Below are positions 1-7,394 of a stretch of 8,611 nt of DNA, piece after piece. Under the pieces are notes generated by a model. The model did not search any database, was not told the DNA's origin, and saw only the letters and a list, made by a program, of their open reading frames with translations. The stretch's first letter is position 1. Each line of letters starts with the position of its first letter. The DNA comes from an uncultured Propioniciclava sp. (lineage in GTDB: Bacteria > Actinomycetota > Actinomycetes > Propionibacteriales > Propionibacteriaceae), in contig CALMPQ010000305.1 of NCBI GenBank assembly GCA_937872005.1, positions 1 through 8,611 of the forward strand. Reading direction: 5' to 3'. Position numbers and translations under genes: made by a program.

Positions 1-478
1 GATCTGCGGCATGATCACCGGCATCCAGCGCAAGCAGACCAAGGACGGCAAGGTCTGGGCCATCCTGAGCGTGGAGGACCTCGAGGGTTCGATCGAGGTC
101 ATGGTCTTCAACAAGGCGTACGCCCCCGTGGCCATGTCGCTGGGCACCGACGTCATCGTGCGCATCAAAGGGCGCCTCCGCGACCGGGACGACTCGGTCG
201 AGCTCACCGCGCAGGACGTCTCGTTCCCCGACGTCAGCGCCGGCCCGACCGGCCCGGTGACCATTTCGCTGCCCACGGCGCGCTGCACGCCCGAGGTGGT
301 CGAGCAGTTGAAGTTCACGCTCCGCCAGCACCCGGGGACGCAAGAGGTGCGCGTCCGGCTCATCAGCCCCCAGCGGGCTACGGTGTGGAAGTTGGATGAC
401 CGGTTGCGCGTCCAACACAACAACTCGCTGGTCGCAGACCTGAAAGCATTGTTGGGGCCGTCCTGTGTCAGCGCCTAG
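1..478 (+). CDS. dnaE: DNA polymerase III subunit alpha, C-terminal part (5' truncated by window)
   Basis: This is the 3' end of the gene for the replicative polymerase catalytic subunit. The first complete codon is at position 2 and the frame is open to the left edge, so the ATG at 11 is internal and not a start. About 158 residues are visible. The first 40 or so (ICGMITGIQRKQTKDGK, then WAILSVEDLEGSIEVMVFNK) match the OB-fold nucleic-acid-binding domain that follows the polymerase and helix-hairpin-helix regions in DnaE. The end, with LDDRLRV and then LVADLKALLGPSC, is typical of actinobacterial DnaE1 tails. The catalytic PHP and palm domains lie outside the window. The stop TAG is at 476-478 and the next gene starts inside this one, so the two are probably on one transcript and translationally coupled. 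Seen: the C-terminal motifs. Known: the domain order of the family. A second, error-prone DnaE2 is less likely given this tail. Confidence 0.93.
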   Translation, partial: ICGMITGIQRKQTKDGKVWAILSVEDLEGSIEVMVFNKAYAPVAMSLGTDVIVRIKGRLRDRDDSVELTAQDVSFPDVSAGPTGPVTISLPTARCTPEVVEQLKFTLRQHPGTQEVRVRLISPQRATVWKLDDRLRVQHNNSLVADLKALLGPSCVSA

Positions 479-1046
479 CATCAGCCCCATGGGGTTCCGT
501 GGCGGACTGAGCCGCTCGCTCGTGCTGACGGTGCTGGCCATCCTGGTCGGCGGCGTGGCCGCGCTGCTGTGGGCGAACCTCAGCGTGCTGCCGTCGTGGA
601 CCGTCATGGCCGATGGCCACGCGGAGCTCACCGATGTCGAGCGGACCCAGGTGTTCTCTGCGAACTTCTGGTACTCGGTGCTCGCCGTCGCGGGGGGTCT
701 GGCGATCGGGATCGCCACGTGGGTCCGCCTCCGCACGGTCGGCTGGCCGGTTGCCGCGATCACCGCGGTCCTGGCCGTCGTCGGAGGGCTGACCTGCTGG
801 TGGTTGGGGGAGGTGATCGGCCCGGGCCCCTTCCCCGAACGTCTCGCCGCAGCCGAGCCCGGGCAGACGGTGGCCCAGGCACTGCGACTCACGACCCCGT
901 CGGCCCTGGCCATCTGGGTCTTCACCGCCGTGGCGGTGCCGTTGTTCGCCGCCTCGCTCGGGCCCGAAGTGGCGCGCGAACCTGAGCGCGCGCGGGGCGC
1001 GGCCACGGCGTCCCCCATCGACGAGGCGGTGACGAGTGATGTCTGA
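465..1046 (+). CDS. Four-helix membrane protein, DUF2567-like
   Basis: This is a predicted integral membrane protein of 193 residues and unknown function. I see four hydrophobic segments, near residues 17-38, 66-87, 92-115 and 148-170. A roughly 30-residue polar loop follows the first, another of similar size precedes the fourth, and the C-terminal tail is charged and probably cytoplasmic. Size and layout resemble the DUF2567 membrane proteins of actinobacteria, but that assignment is from memory of the pattern and is tentative. The GTG start at 465 overlaps the dnaE end by 14 nt. An in-frame ATG at 489 (residue 9) is an alternative; neither has a strong Shine-Dalgarno sequence, and GTG is preferred because of coupling to dnaE. 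The stop at 1044-1046 lies inside the start of the next gene, so dnaE, this gene and the CYTH-CHAD gene look like one transcription unit. Nothing in the protein indicates enzymatic residues. Confidence 0.75.
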   Translation: MSAPSISPMGFRGGLSRSLVLTVLAILVGGVAALLWANLSVLPSWTVMADGHAELTDVERTQVFSANFWYSVLAVAGGLAIGIATWVRLRTVGWPVAAITAVLAVVGGLTCWWLGEVIGPGPFPERLAAAEPGQTVAQALRLTTPSALAIWVFTAVAVPLFAASLGPEVAREPERARGAATASPIDEAVTSDV

Positions 1047-2487
1047 GCGTTCCCTCGAAGTCGAGCGCAAGTTCGTCACGCCGGCCGGTTCGGCGCTGGA
1101 CCTGACCGGGGTGGTCGAGGTGGGGGAACACACCACGTACGCGCTGGACGCGACCTACCACGACACCCTCGCCTGCACCTTGGCGGATGCCGGCTGGTCG
1201 TTGCGCCGACGCATCGGTGGCCGCGACGACGGGTGGCACCTCAAGCGCCGCGCCACCGGCGACGGCCGGACGGAGGTGGCCGCGGCCGACGCTCCCACGA
1301 TCCCCGACGCCCTGCGCCAGGAGGTCCGCGAGGTCACCGGCCTGGCTGCCCTCGTGCCGGTGGCGCGGCTGCGCACGACGCGGGTCGAGTCGGTGCTCAT
1401 GCTCGACGGAGTCGCCGTCGCCACCCTGGCCAGGGACGCGGTGCGCGCCACCACCCGCGCCGGCGAGGAGGCGTGGGACGAGGTCGAGGTCGAACTCGAA
1501 CCGGACGCCCCGACCGCCGTCCTCGACCGCCTCACCGACCGGCTCGTCTCCGCCGGCGCCGTGGCCGCTCCGCACACGTCCAAGGTGGCCCGCGCGTTGG
1601 CATCCGCGCCGCGCCTCGTGCCCCCGACGAGTCCCGAGGCCCCGGCCCGTGATGTCCTCCTGACCTGGGCGGCCCGACAGGTCGGGGTGTTGCAGGCGCT
1701 GGAGGCGGGCGTCCGCACCGATGAACCTGACCACGTGCACAAGGCGCGCGTGGCAACGCGGCGACTGCGCAGCCTGTTGAAGACGTACGCCCGGCTGTTC
1801 GACACCGACCGCACCGACCCGCTGCGCGCCGAGCTCCGCTGGCTGGGTCAGGTGCTGGGGGAGCCCCGTGACGCCGAGGTGCTGAAGGAAGAGTTCGGCG
1901 ACCTGCTTGCCGAGCTCGGCTCCGACGTGCCCGCCGACGTGCGCCACGGCATCCTCGACCACTTGGGCGACCAGCACGACGTGGCCCACGCGGCGCTCGT
2001 GGCCCAGCTCGAGGGCCAGCGGGCAGCTGCGCTGCGCCACGCCCTCGTCGACCTCTTGGTCGACCCCCCGCTCCGGGCCCGGGCCCGCCGCAAGGCCGGC
2101 GATGTGCTGCCGCAGCTGCGTTGGAAGGCGGTCAAGGAGGTGGCCAAGCTCCGCAAGAAGGCGCTCGCCGACCCCGACCACCTCGAGCTGTGGCACGAGG
2201 TGCGCAAGGCCGCCAAGGCGGTGCGATACGCCTCCGAGGCGATGGCCGACGCCGTCCCCGGGCTGGACGCCGAGGTGGGTCCGTGGGAGGACGTGACGGA
2301 GGCCCTGGGCGCATTGCAGGACACCGCCGTGGCCACCGACCTGATCGAGGACGTGGCGCGCCGGGCATCCGCCGACCCCGGGACGGGCGTGTGGCGCGTG
2401 CTGCTGGACGCCCAGGCCGACCGTCGCCGGGCCGCCTTCGAGGCGGGTCAACTCGCGCTGGCCGCGGTGCTGGATCGGCGTCCCTGA
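1036..2487 (+). CDS. CYTH and CHAD domain-containing protein (putative inorganic triphosphatase / polyphosphate-binding)
   Basis: The product has 483 residues and two domains. The N-terminal CYTH (triphosphate tunnel) domain, about residues 5-190, opens with the signature ExExK as E8, E10, K12 in SLEVERKFV. This family binds triphosphate groups with divalent metal and includes inorganic triphosphatases and class IV adenylate cyclases. The C-terminal CHAD domain, about residues 205-475, is a helical bundle with conserved histidines and basic residues: H235 in HKARVATRRLR and H387 in HEVRKAAKAVRYA. CHAD domains are known to bind polyphosphate. Triphosphate or polyphosphate hydrolysis in the cytoplasm is therefore the likely role; activity is inferred. 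Tandem starts exist, GTG at 1036 and ATG at 1039. A GAGG at 1023-1026 lies 9 and 12 nt upstream of them, slightly favouring GTG. The start overlaps the upstream membrane protein gene by 11 or 8 nt, suggesting coupling. The stop TGA at 2485-2487 forms part of an inverted repeat facing the convergent ybaK-like gene. Confidence 0.93.
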   Translation: MMSERSLEVERKFVTPAGSALDLTGVVEVGEHTTYALDATYHDTLACTLADAGWSLRRRIGGRDDGWHLKRRATGDGRTEVAAADAPTIPDALRQEVREVTGLAALVPVARLRTTRVESVLMLDGVAVATLARDAVRATTRAGEEAWDEVEVELEPDAPTAVLDRLTDRLVSAGAVAAPHTSKVARALASAPRLVPPTSPEAPARDVLLTWAARQVGVLQALEAGVRTDEPDHVHKARVATRRLRSLLKTYARLFDTDRTDPLRAELRWLGQVLGEPRDAEVLKEEFGDLLAELGSDVPADVRHGILDHLGDQHDVAHAALVAQLEGQRAAALRHALVDLLVDPPLRARARRKAGDVLPQLRWKAVKEVAKLRKKALADPDHLELWHEVRKAAKAVRYASEAMADAVPGLDAEVGPWEDVTEALGALQDTAVATDLIEDVARRASADPGTGVWRVLLDAQADRRRAAFEAGQLALAAVLDRRP

Positions 2488-2508
2488 CCCCTCGCGGGGG
2501 TGCGGTCA
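2485..2508. terminator. Inverted repeat between convergent genes, candidate bidirectional terminator
   Basis: The 18-bp gap between two convergent stop codons can form two alternative hairpins. The first has arms ACCCC (2487-2491) and GGGGT (2497-2501) with loop TCGCG. The second has outer arms TGACC (2485-2489) and GGTCA (2504-2508), so that each gene's TGA stop codon lies in one arm. The two folds compete for the same bases. There is no T-tract on either strand, so this is not a canonical intrinsic terminator. Actinobacterial terminators often lack U-tracts, which keeps the call possible. The stems are only 5 bp, so efficiency is uncertain. Confidence 0.45.
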
Positions 2509-2997
2509 GCGGCCGATGGGCGCGAAGGTTGCCCGCGTGAGAGCCGCCAGGTCGACGGGTGCCAGCCCCAGCTGCAGGCCGCGCTTGCCGCCGGAGACGT
2601 ACATGGTGTCGAGCGCCTGCGCCGAGGCATCGATCACGGTGGGCAGGGGCGTCCGCTGGCCCAGGGGTGACAGGCCGCCGAGCACGTAGCCGGTCGCGCG
2701 TTCGGCCGCCCTCGGGTCGGCGAGCTCGACCTTCTTGGCGCCCAGCGCGGTGGCGATGGCCTTGAGGTCGAGGCGTCCGGCCACGGGGACCACGCCCACG
2801 GCCAGCTGCCGCGGCCCGGTGCTGACCACGAGGGTCTTGAAGATGTGGGTCGGGTCGATGCCGGTCTCGCGGGCGGCCTCGGCGCCGAAGTCGGTCGACT
2901 CGTCGTGGTGGGTGTACTCGATCGCCTTGAAGGGGATGCCGGCGGCGGTGAGGGCGTCCGTGGCGGGGGTGCCGCCCGGGGTCTTCCTGCGGGCCAT
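2506..2997 (-). CDS. ybaK: YbaK/EbsC family Cys-tRNA(Pro) deacylase
   Basis: The product is a 163-residue cytoplasmic protein of the YbaK/ProX-like aminoacyl-tRNA editing family. These enzymes act in trans to hydrolyse cysteine mischarged onto tRNA(Pro). The sequence shows the family hallmarks in order: an N-terminal helix with [12 protein letters not shown], the conserved lysine K54 in HIFKTLVV (the key substrate-binding lysine of the family), the [13 protein letters not shown] loop at 103-115, and an [14 protein letters not shown] segment near 132-144. The length matches the roughly 155-165 residues usual for the family. The ATG at 2997-2995 shares one base with the stop of the upstream DUF554 gene (TGATG). 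The region before it has only a weak G-rich match to a Shine-Dalgarno, so translation probably depends on coupling to that gene. The stop lies in the inverted repeat shared with the convergent CYTH-CHAD gene. The symbol is used by homology; the exact editing specificity (Cys versus another amino acid) is inferred. Confidence 0.92.
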   Translation of the reverse strand: MARRKTPGGTPATDALTAAGIPFKAIEYTHHDESTDFGAEAARETGIDPTHIFKTLVVSTGPRQLAVGVVPVAGRLDLKAIATALGAKKVELADPRAAERATGYVLGGLSPLGQRTPLPTVIDASAQALDTMYVSGGKRGLQLGLAPVDLAALTRATFAPIGR

Positions 2998-3743
2998 CAG
3001 CGGAGCCCCGCCACGATCGCCACGAGGATCGGCGCGAACACCAGGGCCGGCAGCAGGTCGCCCACCGGGATGTTCTTCAGCTTGAGCAGCCTGATGCCGA
3101 GCGCTATCAACATGACTCCGCCGGTCGCGGTGAGCGCGTCGATCTGCGCCAGCGAGAAGAGGTCACCGAAGAGGAACGCCGCCAAGGTCAAGGAACCCTG
3201 CGTGATGCCCACGGCCACGGCCGAGAACAGCACCCCCCAGCCGAGCGTGCTCGCGAAGGCGATCGCGGCGAAGCCGTCGAGCACCGACTTGACCAGCAGC
3301 TGGTCGGCGCCGCGGCCCAGGCCGTCGGAGAGCGAGCCCAGGATCGTCAGCGGGCCGATGCAGAACAGCAGTGTCGGGGTGACGATCGCGTCGACGAAGG
3401 TGCCGGCGTCGCCCGTGCCGGCGAAGCGTTGCCGCAGCCAGGCCGCGCCCCACTCCAGGCGCTCCTCGACACGCAGCGCCGAGCCGACGAGGGTGCCGAT
3501 CAGCAACGAGCCGAGCACGATCAGCATCGGGGCGCCCGAACCGACCGCCTCGGTGAGCGCCTCCGACGACATGGTGAGGGCCGAGCCGACGCCCAGCACG
3601 AGGGTGATCAGGCCGAGCACATCGGTGATCGTGCCGCTGGTGCGGGCGGGGATCTTGTCACCCAGAACCCGTCCCAGGGTCGCGCCCACCGCGACTGTGA
3701 CCACGTTGGTGACCGTGCCGAGCCCGATGAACATGGGGCCCAT
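2997..3743 (-). CDS. DUF554 family membrane protein (YdfK/YqgA-like)
   Basis: The product is a 248-residue polytopic membrane protein, rich in Gly, Ala, Leu and Val, with about six or seven hydrophobic stretches. It begins [17 protein letters not shown], and conserved DUF554 features follow: a [20 protein letters not shown] loop, [17 protein letters not shown] near the middle, and [19 protein letters not shown] after it. The C-terminus ends in a hydrophobic helix just before the stop. The function of DUF554 proteins is unknown; transport is only a guess. I chose the ATG at 3743-3741 because GAGGGTGA lies 4 nt upstream; a second ATG three codons in is possible. The frame stays open far upstream into hisD, but that extension has no membrane-protein character and is antisense to hisD. 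The gene starts 12 bp from hisD on the opposite strand, so its promoter must lie within the hisD coding region. It is followed with a 1-nt overlap by the ybaK-like gene, forming a two-gene unit. Confidence 0.9.
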   Translation of the reverse strand: MGPMFIGLGTVTNVVTVAVGATLGRVLGDKIPARTSGTITDVLGLITLVLGVGSALTMSSEALTEAVGSGAPMLIVLGSLLIGTLVGSALRVEERLEWGAAWLRQRFAGTGDAGTFVDAIVTPTLLFCIGPLTILGSLSDGLGRGADQLLVKSVLDGFAAIAFASTLGWGVLFSAVAVGITQGSLTLAAFLFGDLFSLAQIDALTATGGVMLIALGIRLLKLKNIPVGDLLPALVFAPILVAIVAGLR

Positions 3744-3748
3744 AGAAT
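3743..3748 (+). promoter_or_regulatory. -10-like box for hisD, placed for leaderless transcription
   Basis: TAGAAT matches the TATAAT consensus at 5 of 6 positions and the actinobacterial TANNNT pattern. Seven bases separate it from the GTG start of hisD at 3756, which is where transcription would be expected to begin. hisD has no convincing Shine-Dalgarno sequence, which agrees with a leaderless mRNA. No good -35 element is visible 16-18 bp upstream (the region reads GAGCCC), but many actinobacterial promoters rely mainly on the -10. The box overlaps the first codon of the divergent DUF554 gene. This is a prediction from sequence only. Confidence 0.55.
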
Positions 3749-3755
3749 CACCCTC
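3748..3755 (-). promoter_or_regulatory. Shine-Dalgarno sequence of the DUF554 gene
   Basis: On the minus strand this reads GAGGGTGA, followed by four bases and then the ATG at 3743. It is a good match to the anti-Shine-Dalgarno of 16S rRNA and fixes the start of the DUF554 gene. It fills the space between the hisD start codon and the hisD -10-like box on the opposite strand. Confidence 0.7.
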
Positions 3756-5075
3756 GTGGAACTCCGCCTGATCGACGTCCGAGGAATGGCCCCCGACTAC
3801 CGCACCGTGGTGCCCCGGGGAGCGTTCGACGTCGAGCATGCCCTCGAAGCGGTGAAGCCCATCTGCGACGCGGTCGCCGAGCGCGGCGAGGCCGCCCTGC
3901 GTGAGTTCGCCGAGAAGTTCGACAAGGTCGTGCCCGAGCACCTGCGGGTGCCCGCCGATGTACTGGCCCGGTCCGCCGACGAGCTCGACCCCGAGGTGCG
4001 AGCTGCGTTCGTCGAGAGCATCCGCCGCCGTCGCGAGGTCGCGCAGACCGAGGGGGACGCCGCGCTGGTGACCGCCGAGGTGGCGCCCGGCGCCGTCGTC
4101 GAGACCAAGACGGTGCCCGTGGGCCGGGTCGGGCTGTATGTGCCGGGCGGGCTCGCGCCGCTCGCGTCCAGCGTGCTGATGAACGTCGTGCCCGCCCAAG
4201 TCGCGGGGGTCGGGTCGCTCGCCGTGGCCACCCCGCCGAGCGCCGAGTTCGGCGGCCTGCCGCACCCCTCGATCCTCGGGCTGTGTCACCTGTTGGGCGT
4301 CGACGAGGTCTATGCCGTGGGTGGCGCCCAGGCGATCGCCATGTTCGCGCACGGGGTGCCCGGGCTCTGCGAGCGGGTCGACTTGGTGACGGGCCCCGGC
4401 AACATCTGGGTGGTCGCCGCCAAGCGCCACCTGCGCGGCGTGGTGGGCATCGACTCCGAGGCCGGGCCGACCGAGATCGCGGTGCTCGCCGACGACACTG
4501 CCGACGCGGCCTTCGTGGCCGCCGACCTGATCAGTCAGGCCGAGCACGACCCCATGGCCGGGTCGGTGCTGGTGACCGACTCACCCGAGCTCGCGGCGTC
4601 CGTGAACGGGCTGCTGGCCGGGCAGGTGGCCGCGCTCGACAACATCGACCGCATCGAGACCGCCCTGGGTGGCCCGCAGTCGGCGATCGTGCTGGTGGAT
4701 GACCTCGAGCAGGGTCTCGCCGTCGTCGACGCCTACGGGGCCGAGCACCTCGAGGTGCACACCCGCGACGCCTACGAGGTGGCCCACCGCGTGCGCAACG
4801 CGGGCGCGATCTTCATCGGGCCCTGGTCGCCCGTGCCGCTCGGTGACTACTCGGCGGGTTCGACGCACGTGTTGCCCACCGCCGGTGCGGCGCGCTTCCA
4901 GTCGGGCCTGACCGTCCGGTCGTTCTGCAAGACCGTGCACCTGATCCACTACGACGAGGCCGCGCTGCGCGAGGTCGGCCCCACGGTCGAGCGGTTCGCC
5001 CGCGAGGAGCGCCTGCCCGGCCACGCCGCGGCGATCACGGTGCGCACGGCTGCCGAGCGGGGGGATCGCTGGTGA
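3756..5075 (+). CDS. hisD: Histidinol dehydrogenase
   Basis: HisD carries out the last two steps of histidine synthesis, the NAD-dependent zinc-assisted oxidation of L-histidinol via histidinal to L-histidine, in the cytoplasm. The product has 439 residues, normal for the family. Zinc ligands and catalytic residues are all visible: Q261 and H264 in SQAEHDP, catalytic E330-H331 in AEHLEVHT, D364 in GDYSAGSTH and H423 in GHAAAI. These align with E. coli Q259, H262, E326, H327, D360 and H419 at a consistent offset. [14 protein letters not shown] and [13 protein letters not shown] are further signatures. The GTG at 3756 was chosen because ELRLIDVRG resembles the start of actinobacterial HisD. The ATG at 3786 would lose this segment, and the open frame further upstream is antisense to the DUF554 gene. 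A TAGAAT box suggests a leaderless transcript. The stop overlaps the hisC start by 4 nt (GTGA). Confidence 0.97.
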   Translation: MELRLIDVRGMAPDYRTVVPRGAFDVEHALEAVKPICDAVAERGEAALREFAEKFDKVVPEHLRVPADVLARSADELDPEVRAAFVESIRRRREVAQTEGDAALVTAEVAPGAVVETKTVPVGRVGLYVPGGLAPLASSVLMNVVPAQVAGVGSLAVATPPSAEFGGLPHPSILGLCHLLGVDEVYAVGGAQAIAMFAHGVPGLCERVDLVTGPGNIWVVAAKRHLRGVVGIDSEAGPTEIAVLADDTADAAFVAADLISQAEHDPMAGSVLVTDSPELAASVNGLLAGQVAALDNIDRIETALGGPQSAIVLVDDLEQGLAVVDAYGAEHLEVHTRDAYEVAHRVRNAGAIFIGPWSPVPLGDYSAGSTHVLPTAGAARFQSGLTVRSFCKTVHLIHYDEAALREVGPTVERFAREERLPGHAAAITVRTAAERGDRW

Positions 5076-6166
5076 AGCCCTCGCCCACGCTGGCCGAGCT
5101 GCCGCTGCGGCCCGAGCTGGTGGGGGAGGAGCCCTACGGCGCCCCCCAGCTCGACGTGCCCGTCTGCCTCAACGTCAACGAGAACCCCTACCCACCCTCG
5201 GCCGCGACGCTCGACGAGATGGCCGCCGCGATTCGTGCGGCCGCGTACCACCGCTACCCCGACCGCGAGGCGCGTGAGCTGCGCGGGCTGTTGGCGGGAT
5301 ACCTGGGCCACGGCCTGGGCATCGAGAACGTCTGGGCGGCCAACGGCTCCAACGAGGTGATGACGCACGTGCTGGGCGCCTTCGGCGGCCCCGGACGCCG
5401 CGTGCTCACCTTCACCCCCACCTACTCCATGTACCCCGAGTACGCCCGCAACACCCACACCGAGTACGTGGTGGAGCCACGGCGTCCGGACTTCGGGTTG
5501 GACGCCGGTCTCGTGCTCGATGCGGTGACCCGCCACGAGCCCACGGTCGTGCTGATCACCACGCCGAACAACCCCACGGGCACGACCACACCGCTGGCGG
5601 TGATCGAGGAGGTGCTGGCCGGCACCGACGCGATCGTCGTCGTCGACGAGGCCTACCAGGAGTTCTCGCGCACGCCCGAGGCCACCGCACTGACCCTGCT
5701 GCCGCGCTTCGGCAACCTCGTCGTGAGCCGCACGATGAGCAAGGCGTTCGCCTTCGCCGGGGGGCGGTTGGGCTACCTCGCCGCGGCCCCCGCCATCGTG
5801 GACGCCCTGCGCATCGTCAGGCTGCCCTACCACCTGTCGGCGCAGACGCAGGCGGTGGCGTCCGTGGCGTTGCGGCACGCCGACGAGATGCTGGCGCGCG
5901 TGGCGGACCTGCGGGTCGCCCGCGACCAGCTCGTTGCACGGTGCCGTTCGCTGGGCTTCGAGGTCGTCGACTCCGACGCGAACTTCGCGCTCGTCGGCCG
6001 CTGGGTCGACCGCCACCTCGCGTGGCAGCAGCTGTTGGACCACGGCGTCCTGGTCAGGGAGACTGGGCCGCCGGGCTACCTGCGCGTTTCTGCAGGCACG
6101 CCCGAGGAGATGGAGGCGTTCCACGCCGCGCTGGCGCGCGTGGACGCCCCGAGGATGGGGGAGTGA
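5072..6166 (+). CDS. hisC: Histidinol-phosphate aminotransferase
   Basis: HisC is a class I/II PLP-dependent aminotransferase that converts imidazole acetol phosphate and glutamate to L-histidinol phosphate and 2-oxoglutarate. The product is 364 residues, the usual size. Visible motifs in order are [11 protein letters not shown] (residues 33-43), the substrate and cofactor region [15 protein letters not shown] (164-170), the PLP-pyridine aspartate D192 in VVDEAYQEF, the Schiff-base lysine K224 in [15 protein letters not shown], and a C-terminal [12 protein letters not shown] containing the carboxylate/phosphate-binding arginine. The GTG start at 5072 overlaps the hisD stop by 4 nt and has a G-rich Shine-Dalgarno (5059-5065) seven bases upstream. 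The stop shares one base with the hisB ATG. A related aromatic aminotransferase activity cannot be excluded from sequence alone, but its position in the his cluster makes HisC the clear choice. Confidence 0.96.
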   Translation: MKPSPTLAELPLRPELVGEEPYGAPQLDVPVCLNVNENPYPPSAATLDEMAAAIRAAAYHRYPDREARELRGLLAGYLGHGLGIENVWAANGSNEVMTHVLGAFGGPGRRVLTFTPTYSMYPEYARNTHTEYVVEPRRPDFGLDAGLVLDAVTRHEPTVVLITTPNNPTGTTTPLAVIEEVLAGTDAIVVVDEAYQEFSRTPEATALTLLPRFGNLVVSRTMSKAFAFAGGRLGYLAAAPAIVDALRIVRLPYHLSAQTQAVASVALRHADEMLARVADLRVARDQLVARCRSLGFEVVDSDANFALVGRWVDRHLAWQQLLDHGVLVRETGPPGYLRVSAGTPEEMEAFHAALARVDAPRMGE

Positions 6167-6780
6167 TGGCAGCACGCATCGGCCGCGCCGAGCGCACCAC
6201 GAGCGAGAGCACGATCACCGTCGAGGTGAACCTCGACGGCACCGGTCAGGCGAACGTCAGCACCGGCGTCGGGTTCTACGACCACATGCTCACCGCGCTG
6301 GCGAAGCACTCCCTGATCGACATCAGCGTGGACGCCGTCGGTGACGTCCACATCGACGGTCACCACGTGGTCGAGGACACCGCGATCGTGCTGGGCCAGG
6401 CCCTGCGCGAGGCGCTGGGTGACAAGAAGGGGATTCGCCGCTTCGGTGACGCCATCGTGCCCCTGGACGAGGCGCTCGCGCGTTGCGTGGTCGACGTGGC
6501 CGGGCGTCCCTATGTCGTGTGCACGGGCGAGCCCGACGCGCAGGTCTACGCGCGCATCGGCGGCTCGGGCGTGCCCTACCAGGGCTCGATGACGTACCAC
6601 GTGGTCGAGTCGCTGGCCCTGAACGCGGGCCTGTGCGTGCACCTCGACCTCGTCCGCGGGCGTGACCCGCACCACATTGTCGAGGCGCAGTTCAAGGCCT
6701 TGGCGCGAGCCTTGCGGATGGCGGTGGAGCCCGACGCGCGCATGGCCGGGCAGGTGCCGTCCACGAAGGGTGCCCTGTGA
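6166..6780 (+). CDS. hisB: Imidazoleglycerol-phosphate dehydratase
   Basis: HisB dehydrates imidazole glycerol phosphate to imidazole acetol phosphate, the substrate of HisC. At 204 residues it is the monofunctional dehydratase form, without the N-terminal histidinol-phosphate phosphatase domain of the E. coli fusion, so that phosphatase must be encoded elsewhere. The duplicated metal-binding motif of the family is present twice: HHVVE at 66-70 and HHIVE at 169-173. Other family signatures are [15 protein letters not shown] (34-48) and the ending VPSTKGAL. The ATG at 6166 forms a TGATG overlap with hisC and is preceded by a strong purine stretch (GAGGATGGGGGAG, 6151-6163). The frame is open further upstream, but that part is inside hisC and lacks HisB similarity. 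The stop overlaps the hisH GTG by 4 nt. Confidence 0.97.
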   Translation: MAARIGRAERTTSESTITVEVNLDGTGQANVSTGVGFYDHMLTALAKHSLIDISVDAVGDVHIDGHHVVEDTAIVLGQALREALGDKKGIRRFGDAIVPLDEALARCVVDVAGRPYVVCTGEPDAQVYARIGGSGVPYQGSMTYHVVESLALNAGLCVHLDLVRGRDPHHIVEAQFKALARALRMAVEPDARMAGQVPSTKGAL

Positions 6781-7394
6781 CCCTGGTCGCGGTGCTCGAC
6801 TACGGGTCGGGCAACCTGCACTCGGCGTCCCGGGCGCTCGCCGCCACGGGCGTCGACGTCGTGCTGACCTCGGACGCCTCGGTGGCGTTGGCCGCCGACG
6901 GACTGGTCGTACCCGGCGTGGGGGCCTTTGCCGCGTGCATGGCGGGACTCGAGTCGGTGGGTGGGCCCGCGATCATCCGCGAACGGTTGGCGTCCGGACG
7001 CCCCGTGCTCGGCATCTGCGTCGGCCACCAGGCGTTGTTCGAGCTCGGCTCGGAGCACGGCGTCGAGACCGCAGGGGTCGGCGTGCTGCCCGGGGTGGTG
7101 GAGCGGTTGGACGCCACCCGGCTGCCGCACATGGGCTGGAACCGCGTCGACGCTGCCGATGGCTCGCTGTTGTTCGACGGCGTCGCGGGGGAGCGCTTCT
7201 ACTTCGTGCACTCGTACGCCACCCGGTCGTTCGCGCCCGGCGATGGGGTGCGGGTGACGTGGGCCGAGCACGAGGGCGACCGGTTCGTCGCCGCCGTGGA
7301 GGCGGGCGCGCTCAGCTCGACGCAGTTCCACCCCGAGAAGTCGGGCGAGGCCGGCGCACGACTCTTGCGCAACTGGGTCGCTCAGATCCGGTAG
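6777..7394 (+). CDS. hisH: Imidazole glycerol phosphate synthase, glutamine amidotransferase subunit
   Basis: HisH is a class I glutaminase that hydrolyses glutamine and passes ammonia to HisF, which makes imidazole glycerol phosphate and AICAR. The product is 205 residues. It begins with the typical [18 protein letters not shown]. The catalytic triad is complete: C81 in [12 protein letters not shown], with H185 and E187 in [11 protein letters not shown]. An oxyanion-region VVPGVGAF is present near residues 44-51. The nucleophile elbow has His where HisH proteins usually have Met (GICxGMQ), as in TrpG/PabA amidotransferases, but the N- and C-terminal motifs are HisH-like. The GTG start at 6777 overlaps hisB by 4 nt and has GAAGGG six bases upstream. 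The partner gene hisF and the hisA/priA isomerase gene do not follow; instead a gene on the opposite strand overlaps the hisH 3' end by 13 bp. The C-terminus looks intact. Confidence 0.96.
   Translation: MTLVAVLDYGSGNLHSASRALAATGVDVVLTSDASVALAADGLVVPGVGAFAACMAGLESVGGPAIIRERLASGRPVLGICVGHQALFELGSEHGVETAGVGVLPGVVERLDATRLPHMGWNRVDAADGSLLFDGVAGERFYFVHSYATRSFAPGDGVRVTWAEHEGDRFVAAVEAGALSSTQFHPEKSGEAGARLLRNWVAQIR

Noticed and set aside
2074..2087. A 14-base perfect palindrome of alternating GGGCCC blocks
   Set aside because: It lies within the CHAD coding region and encodes an Arg-Ala run; biased codons explain it, and nothing nearby suggests an operator or recombination site.
922..2451. A 509-codon open frame on the minus strand opposite the CYTH-CHAD gene
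   Set aside because: It lies antisense to a gene with clear domain motifs, has low-complexity His/Gly/Arg/Val-rich composition, and shows no recognisable family. Long antisense frames are expected at this GC content.
3429..3755. Upstream extension of the hisD reading frame
   Set aside because: It would be antisense to the DUF554 membrane protein gene and has no HisD similarity; the HisD N-terminal signature starts right after the GTG at 3756.
3744..4547. Upstream extension of the DUF554 reading frame on the minus strand
   Set aside because: The added sequence is hydrophilic and antisense to hisD, and a good Shine-Dalgarno sits just before the ATG at 3743.
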